Origin: Thiococcus pfennigii
GTDB taxonomy: Bacteria; Pseudomonadota; Gammaproteobacteria; Chromatiales; Chromatiaceae
Assembly (NCBI RefSeq): GCF_016583835.1
Contig: NZ_NRRW01000002.1
Location: forward strand, 977 to 64,976
DNA: 64,000 nucleotides
Direction of reading: 5' to 3'
The notes under the pieces are model-generated. The model was given only the letters and a program-made list of their open reading frames with translations, searched no databases and had not been told where the DNA came from. The position numbers and the translations under genes are program-made. Positions within the stretch are counted from its first letter, which is position 1. The number at the start of each line of letters is the position of its first letter. Shown here piece by piece: positions 54,602 through 64,000 of the stretch.

Positions 54602-55215
54602 GCCGGGACGAGCGCGACCAGGTCGTCGTGCTGGCCAGCTCGAACGCCGGCAAGATCCGCGAGATCGAGGCGCTGCTCGCCGGGACCGGCCTCACCGTGC
54701 GCTCGCAGCGCGACTTCGCGGTCCCGGACGCCGAGGAGACGGGCCTCACCTTCGTCGAGAACGCCCTGCTCAAGGCCCGCCAGGCCGCCCGCCTCAGTGG
54801 TCGCCCGGCGATCGCCGACGACTCGGGCCTCGAGGTCGACGCCCTGGCCGGCGCCCCGGGGATCCGCTCGGCCCGCTATGCCGGCCCCGGGGCGAGCGAT
54901 GCGGCCAATGTCGCCAAGCTCCTCGAGGCCCTCGCCGGGATACCCGAGGCAACCCGCACCGCGCGCTTCCAGTGCCTGATGGTCTACCTGCGCCACGCCG
55001 AAGACCCGACCCCGCTCATCTGCCAGGGGACCTGGGAGGGGCGCATCCTCGAGGCGCCGCGCGGCGAGCGCGGCTTCGGCTACGACCCGGTCTTCTTCGT
55101 CCCGACCCACAGGGCGAGCGCCGCCGAGCTGGACCCGGCGGTCAAGAACGCCCTCAGCCACCGCAGCCAGGCCCTGCGCCGGCTCGTCGCCGCGCTCGGC
55201 GGTCAGGGCGTGTGA
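54598..55215 (+). CDS. rdgB: XTP/dITP pyrophosphatase
   Basis: A 205-residue house-cleaning NTP pyrophosphatase that removes dITP and XTP. Typical stretches: [49 protein letters not shown], and [13 protein letters not shown], ending in [18 protein letters not shown] overlap with rph and GTGA overlap with the next gene, so translation is probably coupled. Confidence 0.97.
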   Translation: MSRDERDQVVVLASSNAGKIREIEALLAGTGLTVRSQRDFAVPDAEETGLTFVENALLKARQAARLSGRPAIADDSGLEVDALAGAPGIRSARYAGPGASDAANVAKLLEALAGIPEATRTARFQCLMVYLRHAEDPTPLICQGTWEGRILEAPRGERGFGYDPVFFVPTHRASAAELDPAVKNALSHRSQALRRLVAALGGQGV

Positions 55216-55943
55216 GCGCACCCGGCCCGAGCGATGTACCCCGGGACGGCGGCACCGCCGAGGTCGCCGCCCGCCTGCACCGCGTCCGCACCGAGATCGC
55301 CACCGCCGAGCGACGCCACGCCCGCCCCGCCGGCAGCGTCGCGCTGCTCGCCGTCAGCAAGCGCCAGGGCCCGGAGCGGATCCGCGCCGCCCATGCCGCC
55401 GGTCAGCGCCTGTTCGGCGAGAGCTACCTGCAGGAGGCCCTCGACAAGCAGGCCGCGCTCGCCGACCTCGACCTGGAGTGGCACTTCATCGGCCGCATCC
55501 AGGGCAACAAGACCCGCGCCATCGCCGAGCGCTTCGCCTGGGTCCACGGCCTCTGCGACCTGCGCCACGCGCGGCGCCTCGACGCCCAGCGGCCGCTCGG
55601 ATACCCGCCGCTGCAGGTCTGCATCCAGGTCGACCTCAGCGGCGAGGCGAGCAAGGCTGGCCTGCCGCCGGAGGCGGTGGCAGAATTCGTGACCGCCTGC
55701 GCCGAGCTGCCGCGCCTCGCGGTGCGCGGCCTGATGACGCTGCCGGCCCCGAGCGAGACGCTGGCGGAACAGCGCGTCCCGTTCCGCGCCCTGCGGGCGC
55801 TGCGCGATGCGCTGGCGACGCCGGCCCGACCGCTCGAGGTCCTCTCGATGGGCATGTCCGACGACCTCGAGGCAGCGGTCGCCGAGGGCGCCACGCTCGT
55901 GCGGATCGGCACCGCCATCTTCGGCCCGCGCCCGGCGGACTGA
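55212..55943 (+). CDS. yggS: YggS family PLP homeostasis protein
   Basis: A 243-residue PLP-binding protein. [20 protein letters not shown] holds the PLP lysine, followed by [49 protein letters not shown] and [20 protein letters not shown]. YggS keeps PLP supply and amino-acid metabolism balanced; no enzyme activity is established. The start is GTG at 55212, overlapping the rdgB stop. It precedes proC, as in many gammaproteobacteria. Confidence 0.93.
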   Translation: MSAPGPSDVPRDGGTAEVAARLHRVRTEIATAERRHARPAGSVALLAVSKRQGPERIRAAHAAGQRLFGESYLQEALDKQAALADLDLEWHFIGRIQGNKTRAIAERFAWVHGLCDLRHARRLDAQRPLGYPPLQVCIQVDLSGEASKAGLPPEAVAEFVTACAELPRLAVRGLMTLPAPSETLAEQRVPFRALRALRDALATPARPLEVLSMGMSDDLEAAVAEGATLVRIGTAIFGPRPAD

Positions 55944-56129
55944 CCCGCCGACGGAGGCCTCGAAGGATCGCCGATCCCACGGCACGCGCTGCGAGCTCGC
56001 GATCGCCGCCGCGCGGCCTCCCGAGGCCGCCGGGGCGGCCCAAGACGACACCGCCCCCATGCCCTGCACGGGTGCCTCGCATCGCCCGAGGGCCCTGAAC
56101 CCGCAACCGGGAGTCGCAACGGAAAGATC

Positions 56130-56960
56130 ATGAAGCATGCACAGATCGCCTTCATCGGCGGCGGCAACATGGCCACCAGCCTGATCGCCGGCCTGGTCGC
56201 CGACGGCTACCAGCCGCAGCGGCTGATCGTCAGCGACCCGGATCCGGCCAAGGCCCGGGCCCTGACCGAGCGTTTCGGCGTGCGCGCCGCCGCTTCGAAC
56301 GCGGCCGCCGTCGCCGAGGCCGACACCCTGGTCCTCTGCGTGAAACCGCAGATCGCACCCACCGTATGCCGCGAACTGGCCGGGCGGCTCGGGTCGCGCC
56401 TGTCGCTCGTGATCTCGGTCATGGCCGGGGTACGCGAGGCGACGATCGCCGACTGGCTCGGCACCGCCCTGCCGATCGTGCGGGCGATGCCCAACACCCC
56501 GGCGATGCTCCAGGCCGGGGCCGTCGGCCTGCACGCCTCGCCCCGAGCGAGCGCCGCGCAGCGCAATCAGGCCGAGACCATCCTGCGCGCCGTCGGCATG
56601 GTCCGGTGGGTCGCCGAAGAGGACCTGATCGACGCGGTCACGGCCATCTCGGGCAGCGGCCCGGCCTACTTCTTCCTGCTGATGGAGACCCTCGAGGCCG
56701 CCGCCGTGGACCTCGGGCTGCCCGCCGAGGACGCGCGCCTACTGACGATCCAGACCGCCCTCGGGGCGGCCCGCATGGCGATCGAGGGCGGCGATGCGCC
56801 GGCGACGTTGCGCGCGCGCGTGACCTCGCCGGGCGGCACGACCGAGGCGGCCCTCGCGGTCTTCGCCGCCGGCGACCTCGAGGACCTCGTCGCCCGCGCG
56901 ACGGCCGCCGCGCGCCGACGTGCCGCCGAGCTGTCCGACCAACTGACGGAGCAGTCATGA
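56130..56960 (+). CDS. proC: Pyrroline-5-carboxylate reductase
   Basis: A 276-residue NAD(P)H enzyme for the last step of proline synthesis. It starts with the dinucleotide-binding loop AFIGGGNMATSLIAGL; VLCVKPQIAPTV, VRAMPNTPAML, SGSGPAYFFLLMETLEAA and VTSPGGTTEAALAVF are the usual motifs. The stop overlaps the yggT start (ATGA). Confidence 0.97.
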   Translation: MKHAQIAFIGGGNMATSLIAGLVADGYQPQRLIVSDPDPAKARALTERFGVRAAASNAAAVAEADTLVLCVKPQIAPTVCRELAGRLGSRLSLVISVMAGVREATIADWLGTALPIVRAMPNTPAMLQAGAVGLHASPRASAAQRNQAETILRAVGMVRWVAEEDLIDAVTAISGSGPAYFFLLMETLEAAAVDLGLPAEDARLLTIQTALGAARMAIEGGDAPATLRARVTSPGGTTEAALAVFAAGDLEDLVARATAAARRRAAELSDQLTEQS

Positions 56961-57541
56961 CCGACACCTATCTGACCAACCCGCTGGTCTTCCTGATCCA
57001 GACCCTGTTCGGGCTCTATACGACGATCGTCATCCTGCGCTTCCTGCTGCAATGGCTGCGGGCGGACTTCTACAACCCGATCTCGCAGTTCGTCGTCAAG
57101 CTGACGACCCCTGTCCTCGGGCCGCTGCGGCGCGTCGTGCCCGGCATCGGCGGGGCCGACGTCGCCTCGCTCGTCCTCGCCTGGCTGCTCAAGTCGACCG
57201 AGCTGGTCCTGATCGGCCTGCTGGCGGGCGTCGAGCGTAACCTGTTCGGCGCCTTCTTCTGGTCGCTGCCGGCCCTGGTCGGGCTGACCATCAACATCTT
57301 CCTGTTCGCCGTCTTCATCCGGGTCATCTTGAGTTGGGTCGCCCCGGATCCGCGCCACCCCGGCATGCGCCTGCTAGAGAGCCTGACCGCGCCGCTGCTG
57401 CGCCCGGCGCAGCGGCTGCTGCCGCCGATCGGCGGGATCGACCTGTCGCCGCTGCTGGTCATCATCGGCCTGGTCCTGCTGCGGATGCTGCTGCTACCGC
57501 CGCTGCAGGCCCTGACACTGAGCCCACCGTGGGTCATCTGA
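56957..57541 (+). CDS. yggT: YggT family membrane protein
   Basis: A 194-residue protein with two repeats of hydrophobic segments (about 8-30, 68-90, 98-118 and 160-182). Typical YggT stretches are LRFLLQWLRADFYNPISQFV and a matching second copy VILSWVAPDPRHPGM followed by APLLRPAQRLLPPIGGIDLS. Function is unknown, perhaps envelope stress or osmotic tolerance. ATGA overlap with proC; yggU follows after 41 bp. Confidence 0.92.
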   Translation: MTDTYLTNPLVFLIQTLFGLYTTIVILRFLLQWLRADFYNPISQFVVKLTTPVLGPLRRVVPGIGGADVASLVLAWLLKSTELVLIGLLAGVERNLFGAFFWSLPALVGLTINIFLFAVFIRVILSWVAPDPRHPGMRLLESLTAPLLRPAQRLLPPIGGIDLSPLLVIIGLVLLRMLLLPPLQALTLSPPWVI

Positions 57542-57582
57542 CGACGCCCGCGGAGGCCGAGCGGACCGACGAGGTCCCGACG

Positions 57583-57912
57583 ATGACCTGGTACCGCTGG
57601 GACGCCGGCGACCTCTGCTTGACGCTGAAGGTGCAGCCGCGGGCCAAGCGCGACGCCTTCGTCGGTCCGCTCGGCGAGTGCTATCGCGTGCAGATCACGG
57701 CGCCGCCGGTCGACGGCAAGGCCAACGCCCACCTGCGCCGCTTCCTCGCCGAGACCTTCGGCGTGACACCCTCCGGGGTCGAACTGGACGCGGGCGCCCT
57801 GTCGCGCACCAAGCGGGTGCGCATCCGCAACCCCCGGCGGCTCGCAGGCCTGGTGCCCGCACCGTCCGACCCGGGCCAGCAAGCTGACGGGCGGCGCGGC
57901 GCCCGCCGCTGA
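57583..57912 (+). CDS. yggU: DUF167 family protein YggU
   Basis: A 109-residue DUF167 protein: LTLKVQPRAKRDAFVGPLG, then RVQITAPPVDGKANAHLRRF, the family signature. Function unknown. The ATG at 57583 (MTWYRWDAGD) matches the usual start and has GAGG nearby; a GTG further upstream overlaps yggT and is less likely. A long Pro/Gly/Arg-rich tail follows the domain. Confidence 0.92.
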   Translation: MTWYRWDAGDLCLTLKVQPRAKRDAFVGPLGECYRVQITAPPVDGKANAHLRRFLAETFGVTPSGVELDAGALSRTKRVRIRNPRRLAGLVPAPSDPGQQADGRRGARR

Positions 57913-57973
57913 TGGGGGCCGGGCGTCGTCGTATATACTCTTGCGTTGGCTTGGGATACACGGGACAGGTATC

Positions 57974-59872
57974 TTGGACGGCAGGAATACCCTTTCGCCT
58001 TCGGCCATACAACGGGGGGTCAGCGCCTACCGGCAATGGAAAGACCGGATCGAGCGAACCGTCATCGAGTTCGAACGATGGCTCGCCGAGAACGACGCCG
58101 AGACGCCCGAATCGATGGCCCAGATCCAGGACTGTCTCGCGACGCTGCGTCGCGACCGGCTTACCGTCGCGACCGTCGCGGGCGACCCGGCCCGCACCGC
58201 CACCCTGGTCAACGCCCTCCTCTTCCCCGGTCATACCCGTCCGCTGCTGCCGCCGGACGGCCGCCTGCCGGCCTGTCCGATCGCCCTCTTTTGGGACGAG
58301 GCCGAGCCATCGGCCTATCTGCGCCTCCTGCCGCGCGCGGACGATGGGCCGAACGCACGCTCGTGGATCCATCATCCCCTCGGCGACGACGCGCAGGAGC
58401 CCCACGCGCGCCACTTGCAGCGATTGCTGCAAGCGGCCACGCCCGAGGCCGGCGCCTGGCACGAGGCCCTCGTCAGCCTGCCCCACCCGCTGCTCCAGCA
58501 GGGCCTGACCATCCTGATCCTGCCCGGTCTCGCGCCTGCAGATCCCGAGTCGGCGCAACCGCCGCTGAGCCGCTCCCAGGCGATCCTTTTCGCCCTCGAC
58601 GCCGAGGACGGCATCGACGAGGCCGACCTCGCGTTCTGGCAGCACCAGCTACAGGCGCCCCTCGCCACGCGCCGCCAGGATATCGTCGTCTCCGTCGACC
58701 GACCCGATCCGACACGAACGCACCCCGGCGGCCCGCCCAGGCCCACCACCGAGAAGTCGCCAAACGCGCTGCGCCGCGAGGTCGCCGAGGCGCTGGCACT
58801 GCCCATCGAGCAGGTCGTCCCGCTCTCGCTCGGGTTGGGCCTCGCGGCCCGCGTGCGCCAGGACGAGAACCTGCTCCGACTCAGCCGCCTGCCGGAGCTG
58901 GAGCGCGCCTTGGCCAACCAGCTGCTGGCAGCCAAGCACCGCGACCTCACCGCTCGCCTCGAAGAGGGGATCGGCGCGCTCGCCCAAGGCCACTACGCCC
59001 AGATCTCCGGCCAAATCATCCATATCCAGGGCCTGATCCAGGAGCTCGAAGAGCTGCAGGGGCGCAACGCCAAGGTCCAGGAGCGCCTGTCCGAGCAGAC
59101 CCAGGACCATCGCCACCAGCACCAAACGGCGGTCGCCCGGTTCCAGACTCTTCGGGACCAACTCCTCGCCGACACCGCGCACTGTCGGGAGATCCTCGCG
59201 CGACCGAGCATCGACGCACTGATCGAGGCCGGCCACAAGGCCATGGTCAAGAGCTGGACGACCCACGGTCTGGGCGTCGCGATGAAGGACCTGCTCGACC
59301 GGCTGCGCGCGCGGATGCAGGCGATCACGGACGAGGCCGAGCGTCAGCGCCGGCTGTTGCGTAGTGTGTACGAGGAGTTCCGCGTCGAACATGGCTTCGA
59401 GCTCGCCGCGCCCCGCGCCTTCGTTCCGACTCGCTACCATGTCGAGCTGGAACTGCTCTACCAGGAGGCCGAGGACCTCCGCCGCACGATGGCCTTCGCC
59501 GAACAGGCACACGTCATCGAGCGCTTCCACCAGCGCATCGCCAGCCGCGCCCGGGTCCTGTTCGATCGATTGAGGCTCAATCTCGACCCTTGGCTCGGTG
59601 ACGCGCTCGCACCGCTCGCCGAGGCGATCGAGCACCACCAGGCGACAATGGAGCAACGACTGGAGAGCCTGGAGCAGATCAAGCGCTCGGGCAGCGGGCT
59701 GACGCAGCGCATCGCCGGACTGCGCACCGAGCATCGCGCGCTGACCGAGCGCCTCGTGGCCTTGCGCGCGATCGACAGCGCCCTCTACCACCCCCCGACC
59801 CTCGACGGGCCATCCGAGCGTGCCGGCCGGCCCGAGCCCGCCGCCGGCGAACCGCTGGCCCCGCCAGGCTGA
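57974..59872 (+). CDS. Dynamin-like family protein with degenerate GTPase motifs
   Basis: A protein of about 632 residues. The region DRLTVATVAG then ARTATLVNALLF (about 61-84) corresponds to the P-loop region of bacterial dynamin-like GTPases (family form AEFSRGKTELINALFF, from memory), but the Gly-Lys-Ser/Thr is lost. The following LLPPDGRLPACPIALFWD matches the conserved LLPSxAGRTTMCPTELxxD region. The G3 motif (DTPG) reads LILPGL (181-186). A long coiled coil (about 335-620) follows. It probably does not bind GTP in the usual way. The start is TTG at 57974 (MDGRNTLSPSA) or TTG at 57941. Confidence 0.72.
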   Translation: MDGRNTLSPSAIQRGVSAYRQWKDRIERTVIEFERWLAENDAETPESMAQIQDCLATLRRDRLTVATVAGDPARTATLVNALLFPGHTRPLLPPDGRLPACPIALFWDEAEPSAYLRLLPRADDGPNARSWIHHPLGDDAQEPHARHLQRLLQAATPEAGAWHEALVSLPHPLLQQGLTILILPGLAPADPESAQPPLSRSQAILFALDAEDGIDEADLAFWQHQLQAPLATRRQDIVVSVDRPDPTRTHPGGPPRPTTEKSPNALRREVAEALALPIEQVVPLSLGLGLAARVRQDENLLRLSRLPELERALANQLLAAKHRDLTARLEEGIGALAQGHYAQISGQIIHIQGLIQELEELQGRNAKVQERLSEQTQDHRHQHQTAVARFQTLRDQLLADTAHCREILARPSIDALIEAGHKAMVKSWTTHGLGVAMKDLLDRLRARMQAITDEAERQRRLLRSVYEEFRVEHGFELAAPRAFVPTRYHVELELLYQEAEDLRRTMAFAEQAHVIERFHQRIASRARVLFDRLRLNLDPWLGDALAPLAEAIEHHQATMEQRLESLEQIKRSGSGLTQRIAGLRTEHRALTERLVALRAIDSALYHPPTLDGPSERAGRPEPAAGEPLAPPG

Positions 59873-59941
59873 GGACAGGGCGAGCGACCTTCACGGCCAC
59901 ACCCGGGGTCGACCGCAACCCGCCTCCCGGCGCCGATCGGC

Positions 59942-60631
59942 TCAGAACCGCACCAACTGCCACAGGGCATGCAGACCGAAGCCGATCACGAGGAGTCCGG
60001 CGGCGCGCCGCACGGCCGGGCGGTGCGCGACGCGCGCGACGGCCCCCGCGAGCAGGCCGATGCCGAGCAGATTCGGTAGGGTGCCGAGACCGAAGGCGAG
60101 CAACAGCGAGGCGCCCTGCACCGGGCTCCCGGCGGCCATCGCCCAGATCAGCACGCTATAGACGAGGCCGCACGGCAACCAGGCCCAGATGAACCCCAGA
60201 CCCAAGGCACGCGCCGGGGTCGTCACCGGCAGCAGGCCCCGGCCGAGCGGTTCGAGATGGCGCCACAGCCGCCCGCCGAGCGCCTCCACACGCGCCAGCC
60301 CCCGCCACCAGTCGGCCAAATGGAGGCCGAGCAGCACCATGACGAGCCCAGACACACCATAGAGCAGGCGCTGGCCCTGCTGCAGCGACAGGGACTGCGC
60401 CAGGACTACCCCGAGGCCACCCATCAGGGCGCCGGCGAGCGCATAGCCGGCGAGGCGCCCGGCATTGTAGGCGAGCTGATACGGCATGGCCGACAGCGGA
60501 CTGGCCCGCGCCCGGCGCGGCAGGCCGGCCGTGAGGGTCGCGACGATGCCCCCGCACATGCCGAGACAGTGCACGCCGCCGAGCAGACCGACGAGGAAGG
60601 CCGTCAGCAGGGTCCCGGGGTCGTCGATCAT
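59942..60631 (-). CDS. TauE/SafE-like (UreH_2) membrane protein
   Basis: A 229-residue protein with about six transmembrane segments. The motif [19 protein letters not shown] near the N-terminus and [12 protein letters not shown] in the middle are those of the COG2836 sulfite exporter TauE/SafE-like or UreH_2 family, related to the DsbD transmembrane region. Relatives often lie near cbb3-oxidase genes and may handle metals or thiols; substrate unknown. The ATG at 60631 ([14 protein letters not shown]) is chosen as the first Met before the first segment. Divergent from pyrE. Confidence 0.85.
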   Translation of the reverse strand: MIDDPGTLLTAFLVGLLGGVHCLGMCGGIVATLTAGLPRRARASPLSAMPYQLAYNAGRLAGYALAGALMGGLGVVLAQSLSLQQGQRLLYGVSGLVMVLLGLHLADWWRGLARVEALGGRLWRHLEPLGRGLLPVTTPARALGLGFIWAWLPCGLVYSVLIWAMAAGSPVQGASLLLAFGLGTLPNLLGIGLLAGAVARVAHRPAVRRAAGLLVIGFGLHALWQLVRF

Positions 60632-60870
60632 GGCCGCAGGCCACCGAGGATAGACGTGGCGCCCCCGACATGCCACGCTATCGGCGGAGGCGCCGAACGG
60701 ACGCCGAACACGGCGTCGTCGGGTCGTCGCAAGCGACCTGCGCGGCAGCGCCCGAGCGCGCCGCGCGCCCACGCCGGCCCATCGGGCCCGTCGAGACGGC
60801 CAAGGCGACCGGACCAATGCCCGCCGCCCCCGGAACAACGAGGCCCAGTGTCCACACCGAGTCCACAGCC

Positions 60871-61530
60871 ATGCTCGACTACCAACGAGAATTCCTCCAG
60901 TTCGCGATCCAGACCGGGGTGCTGCGCTTCGGCCGATTCACGCTCAAGTCCGGACGCCAGAGCCCCTACTTCTTCAACGCCGGCCTCTTCAACACCGGCG
61001 CCCGCCTGGCGCGGCTCGGGCGCTTCTATGCCGAGGCCATCGTCGCCGCTGCGCCGCCGTTCGACGTCCTCTTCGGCCCCGCCTACAAGGGCATCCCGCT
61101 CGCCGCCGCGACGGCCATCGCGCTCGCCGACGGGCACGGCCGCGACGTACCCTACGCCTTCAACCGCAAGGAGGCCAAAGACCACGGCGAGGGCGGCGAT
61201 CTGATCGGCGCCCCGCTGCACGGCCGCGTGCTGATCATCGACGACGTCATCACGGCCGGTACCTCGGTGCGCGAGTCGGTGGCGATCATCCGCGCCCACG
61301 GGGCCGAGCCGGCCGGTGTCCTCATCGCGCTCGATCGCCAGGAACGCGGCTCCGAAGATCGCTCGGCCGTCGAGCAGGTGCGCCGCGACCAGGGCCTGCC
61401 GGTCACGGCGATCGCGACGCTCGAGGACCTCCTCGCCTTCCTCGAGGAGACCCCTGGCGCCGTCGCAGACCTCGCCGCCGTGCGCCGCTACCGCGCCGAG
61501 TTCGGCAGCCTCCAGTCGGACACGCGTTAA
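60871..61530 (+). CDS. pyrE: Orotate phosphoribosyltransferase
   Basis: A 219-residue enzyme of pyrimidine synthesis that forms OMP from orotate and PRPP. It starts [61 protein letters not shown] and the PRPP motif [16 protein letters not shown] are all typical. The frame is open upstream to 60670, but the ATG at 60871 is the family start. Confidence 0.96.
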   Translation: MLDYQREFLQFAIQTGVLRFGRFTLKSGRQSPYFFNAGLFNTGARLARLGRFYAEAIVAAAPPFDVLFGPAYKGIPLAAATAIALADGHGRDVPYAFNRKEAKDHGEGGDLIGAPLHGRVLIIDDVITAGTSVRESVAIIRAHGAEPAGVLIALDRQERGSEDRSAVEQVRRDQGLPVTAIATLEDLLAFLEETPGAVADLAAVRRYRAEFGSLQSDTR

Positions 61531-61584
61531 CCGGCCGGCGCCGGCCTCCCGTCCCGACGGCAGCGACGGAGGACCACCACCGGC

Positions 61585-62652
61585 ATGGTCTCGCCACGCA
61601 CCTGCATGGATCAGCCGACCTGCGACCGACACCGTTCCCCGCTGCGGATGTCGGCCGGCGTGGTCGCGACCCTCGCCGGGGTGCTACTGTCGCTCGCTGG
61701 CGCCGGTGCCGCAGCGACGCTCTACCGCTGGGTCGACGACGAGGGCGTCGTGCACTACTCGGACAGGGTGCCGCCGAGCGAGATCCAGCGCGGGCGCACC
61801 GAGATCTCCAACACAGGTGTCCGTCTGGAGACGGTCCCGCCGGCCAAGACGCCGGAAGAACGGGCCCGCGAGCGCGAACTGGAGCGCGCGCGCGCCGAGC
61901 GGCAGCGCCTGATCGACGCCCAGGCGGCGGCTGACGCCCGGCTGCTGCGGACCTATCACTCGGTCGACGACATCCATCTCGCCCGCAGCACCAAGCTTGC
62001 GAGCATCGACGCGGCGATCGAGGTGACACGCTCCCTGATCCGCCTCTACCAGGGACGGCTCGTGAACCTCTACGGCGAGGCGGGCGACATGGAGCGCGCC
62101 GGCAAGGCCGTCCCGGAGGACCTGAGGGCCCGGATCGCGAGCGCGGAGACCATGATCCGCAACGCCTACACCAAGATCCTCGAGCACGAGCGGCAGCGCC
62201 GCGAGGTCCATGCCGGTTTCGAGAGGGATCTCGCGCGCTACCAGCGGCTCGTCGAACCCACCGAGGCAGCGGCGGCCCCCTCGGGCGAGACGGAGGCACC
62301 ACCGCCGCTCACCAACCTCGTGACCTGCGCCGACGCCGCCGAATGCGACCGACTCTGGCCGCTCGCCGTCGCCTATGTCCGGCGCCACGCGACCACGCCC
62401 ATACACCTGGCCGGGGATCGCCTGATCGTCACCGCTGCACCGCGCAAGGCGGGTGACGTTGGCCTGATCCTCTCGCGGATCGCCGACGGCAGCGGGGCGG
62501 GGGAGGCCCTGTTCCTCGATGTCCAGTGCCACCGGCCGCGCCAAGACGGGCGCACCTGCCAAGACCCGCGCGCACCGGAACTCATCACCGGCTTTCGGGC
62601 GGCGCTCGACCGTGGGGCCGAGGAGGAGCCGCCCATGCCCGAGCCCCGTTAG
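61585..62652 (+). CDS. Exported DUF4124 protein with long helical region
   Basis: A 355-residue protein with a signal or membrane segment (about 24-44) after a longish N-region, then DUF4124 (AATLYRWVDDEGVVHYSDRV). An alpha-helical, charged stretch (about 90-225) and a C-terminal domain with two Cys pairs (VTCADAAECDRL; DVQCHRPRQDGRTC) follow. Function unknown. ATG at 61585 has GGAGGA upstream; the later ATG at 61648 would give a more usual signal peptide. It follows pyrE by 54 bp and is followed by a terminator. Confidence 0.75.
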   Translation: MVSPRTCMDQPTCDRHRSPLRMSAGVVATLAGVLLSLAGAGAAATLYRWVDDEGVVHYSDRVPPSEIQRGRTEISNTGVRLETVPPAKTPEERARERELERARAERQRLIDAQAAADARLLRTYHSVDDIHLARSTKLASIDAAIEVTRSLIRLYQGRLVNLYGEAGDMERAGKAVPEDLRARIASAETMIRNAYTKILEHERQRREVHAGFERDLARYQRLVEPTEAAAAPSGETEAPPPLTNLVTCADAAECDRLWPLAVAYVRRHATTPIHLAGDRLIVTAAPRKAGDVGLILSRIADGSGAGEALFLDVQCHRPRQDGRTCQDPRAPELITGFRAALDRGAEEEPPMPEPR

Positions 62653-62669
62653 CGAGGGGCCGGGGGCAT

Positions 62670-62696
62670 GCGGGGCGGCAAGCCCGCCTCGTTTTT
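62670..62696 (+). terminator. Rho-independent terminator after the DUF4124 gene
   Basis: GCGGG and CCCGC form a short stem, with further GC pairing possible, followed by CTCGTTTTT at 62688-62696. It separates this gene from the convergent argB. Confidence 0.6.
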
Positions 62697-62705
62697 GAAC
62701 CGTTC

Positions 62706-63644
<939 letters not shown>

Positions 63645-64000
63645 TCAGAACGGCAGCCGCAGGCCCGGCGCGGCCTGCTCCAGGAGGCGGCGGAACTGCC
63701 CCTGAACGGCGCCCAACGCCTCCTCGTCGTCGGCCTCGAAGCGCAACGCCAGACCCGGACGGGTGTCGGCGGCGCGCACCAGCCCCCAGCCACGCTCGAA
63801 CTCGGCGCGCAGTCCGTCGATCGTCCTGATCTCGGCCCCGACCAGGACCTGGCCTGCCACCCCCTGGATGGCCGCCATGACCTTGGCGGCATCGCCGCTG
63901 GCGAGCGGCACGTAGAGCTTTGGCGTCGCCCGTCCGACCGGGAGGGCCGCAAAGACCTCGGCGCTCGGTCGCGGGTCCTGCGCCAACAGCTCGATCAGCC
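63645..64000 (-). CDS. algC: Phosphomannomutase/phosphoglucomutase, C-terminal part (runs off the window)
   Basis: About 118 codons of the C-terminal domain of an AlgC-type phosphohexomutase. TPKLYVPLASGD, then IRTIDGLRAEFERGWGLVRA, then GLALRFEADDEEAL and FRRLLEQ fit the phosphate-binding domain of PMM/PGM (family form TIDGxRxxFxxGWGLVRxS-NT-P). Its N-terminal domains are outside the window. It would supply mannose-1-P and glucose-1-P for polysaccharide synthesis and lies directly upstream of argB. The symbol is tentative. Confidence 0.85.
   Translation of the reverse strand, partial: LIELLAQDPRPSAEVFAALPVGRATPKLYVPLASGDAAKVMAAIQGVAGQVLVGAEIRTIDGLRAEFERGWGLVRAADTRPGLALRFEADDEEALGAVQGQFRRLLEQAAPGLRLPF

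Noticed and set aside
57334-57582. Longer N-terminus for YggU
   Set aside because: The extension overlaps yggT out of frame and lacks family similarity. The ATG at 57583 fits the domain start.

Overview
The window is GC-rich chromosomal DNA from a gammaproteobacterium, most likely a purple sulfur bacterium of the Chromatiaceae or a close relative. The evidence is a form I RuBisCO operon (cbbLS) with a divergent cbbR, a nickel ECF transporter of the NikKMLQO type, standard gammaproteobacterial gene blocks (yicC-gmk-rpoZ-spoT, rph-rdgB-yggS-proC-yggT-yggU, algC-argB), and abundant intergenic repeats. The assignment comes from reading proteins and gene order, not from a database search. I saw no rRNA, tRNA or CRISPR array.

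Layout. 1-6.2 kb: the edge of an ISNCY-type insertion sequence, an AT-rich stretch with a small CTAG-flanked element, a YbaY-NlpE-META envelope protein, tandem GC-rich repeats, an MBL-fold hydrolase, a secreted epoxide-hydrolase-like protein and a second repeat element. 6.2-19.4 kb: ald, RNase T2, htpG, phosphoglucomutase, ftsH, a coiled-coil/nuclease-like protein, tilS, accA and a DUF457 membrane protein. 19.5-23.3 kb: nikKMLQO behind a NikR-like operator. 23.5-26.4 kb: a SulP permease, a cysA remnant and a nest of repeat elements. 26.4-36.2 kb: a DUF4124 protein, two GH57 proteins, a DUF2934 protein, ppk1, yceH, a sanA-like gene and a lysophospholipase-like lipoprotein. 36.5-39.8 kb: cbbS, cbbL and cbbR. 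39.9-48.3 kb: dxs, gloB, a PAS/GAF/GGDEF/EAL protein, purC, ridA and an outer-membrane MetA-type protein. 48.4-57.9 kb: spoT, rpoZ, gmk and yicC, divergent from a Ser/Thr kinase gene, then the rph-to-yggU block. 57.9-64 kb: a dynamin-like protein with degenerate GTPase motifs, a TauE/SafE-like protein, pyrE, a second DUF4124 protein, argB and the 3' end of an algC-type phosphomutase gene.

How the parts fit. Carbon fixation (cbbLS/cbbR), sugar-phosphate and alpha-glucan metabolism (phosphoglucomutase, two GH57 proteins) and polyphosphate (ppk1) fit an autotroph that stores glycogen and polyphosphate. Nickel uptake would serve NiFe hydrogenases. The growth-control genes (spoT, rpoZ, gmk) are grouped in the usual way.

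The most unusual signals are: (1) a family of small elements with matching terminal inverted repeats next to CTAG, including an apparent internal-deletion derivative; (2) a separate 171-bp inverted-repeat element between cbbL and cbbS; (3) an apparent ATC start codon for nikM, supported by Shine-Dalgarno spacing and by the expected N-terminal Ala-His; (4) a dynamin-like protein that has lost its P-loop; (5) an epoxide-hydrolase-like protein with Glu at the nucleophile position. I did not find a clearly new multi-gene system.
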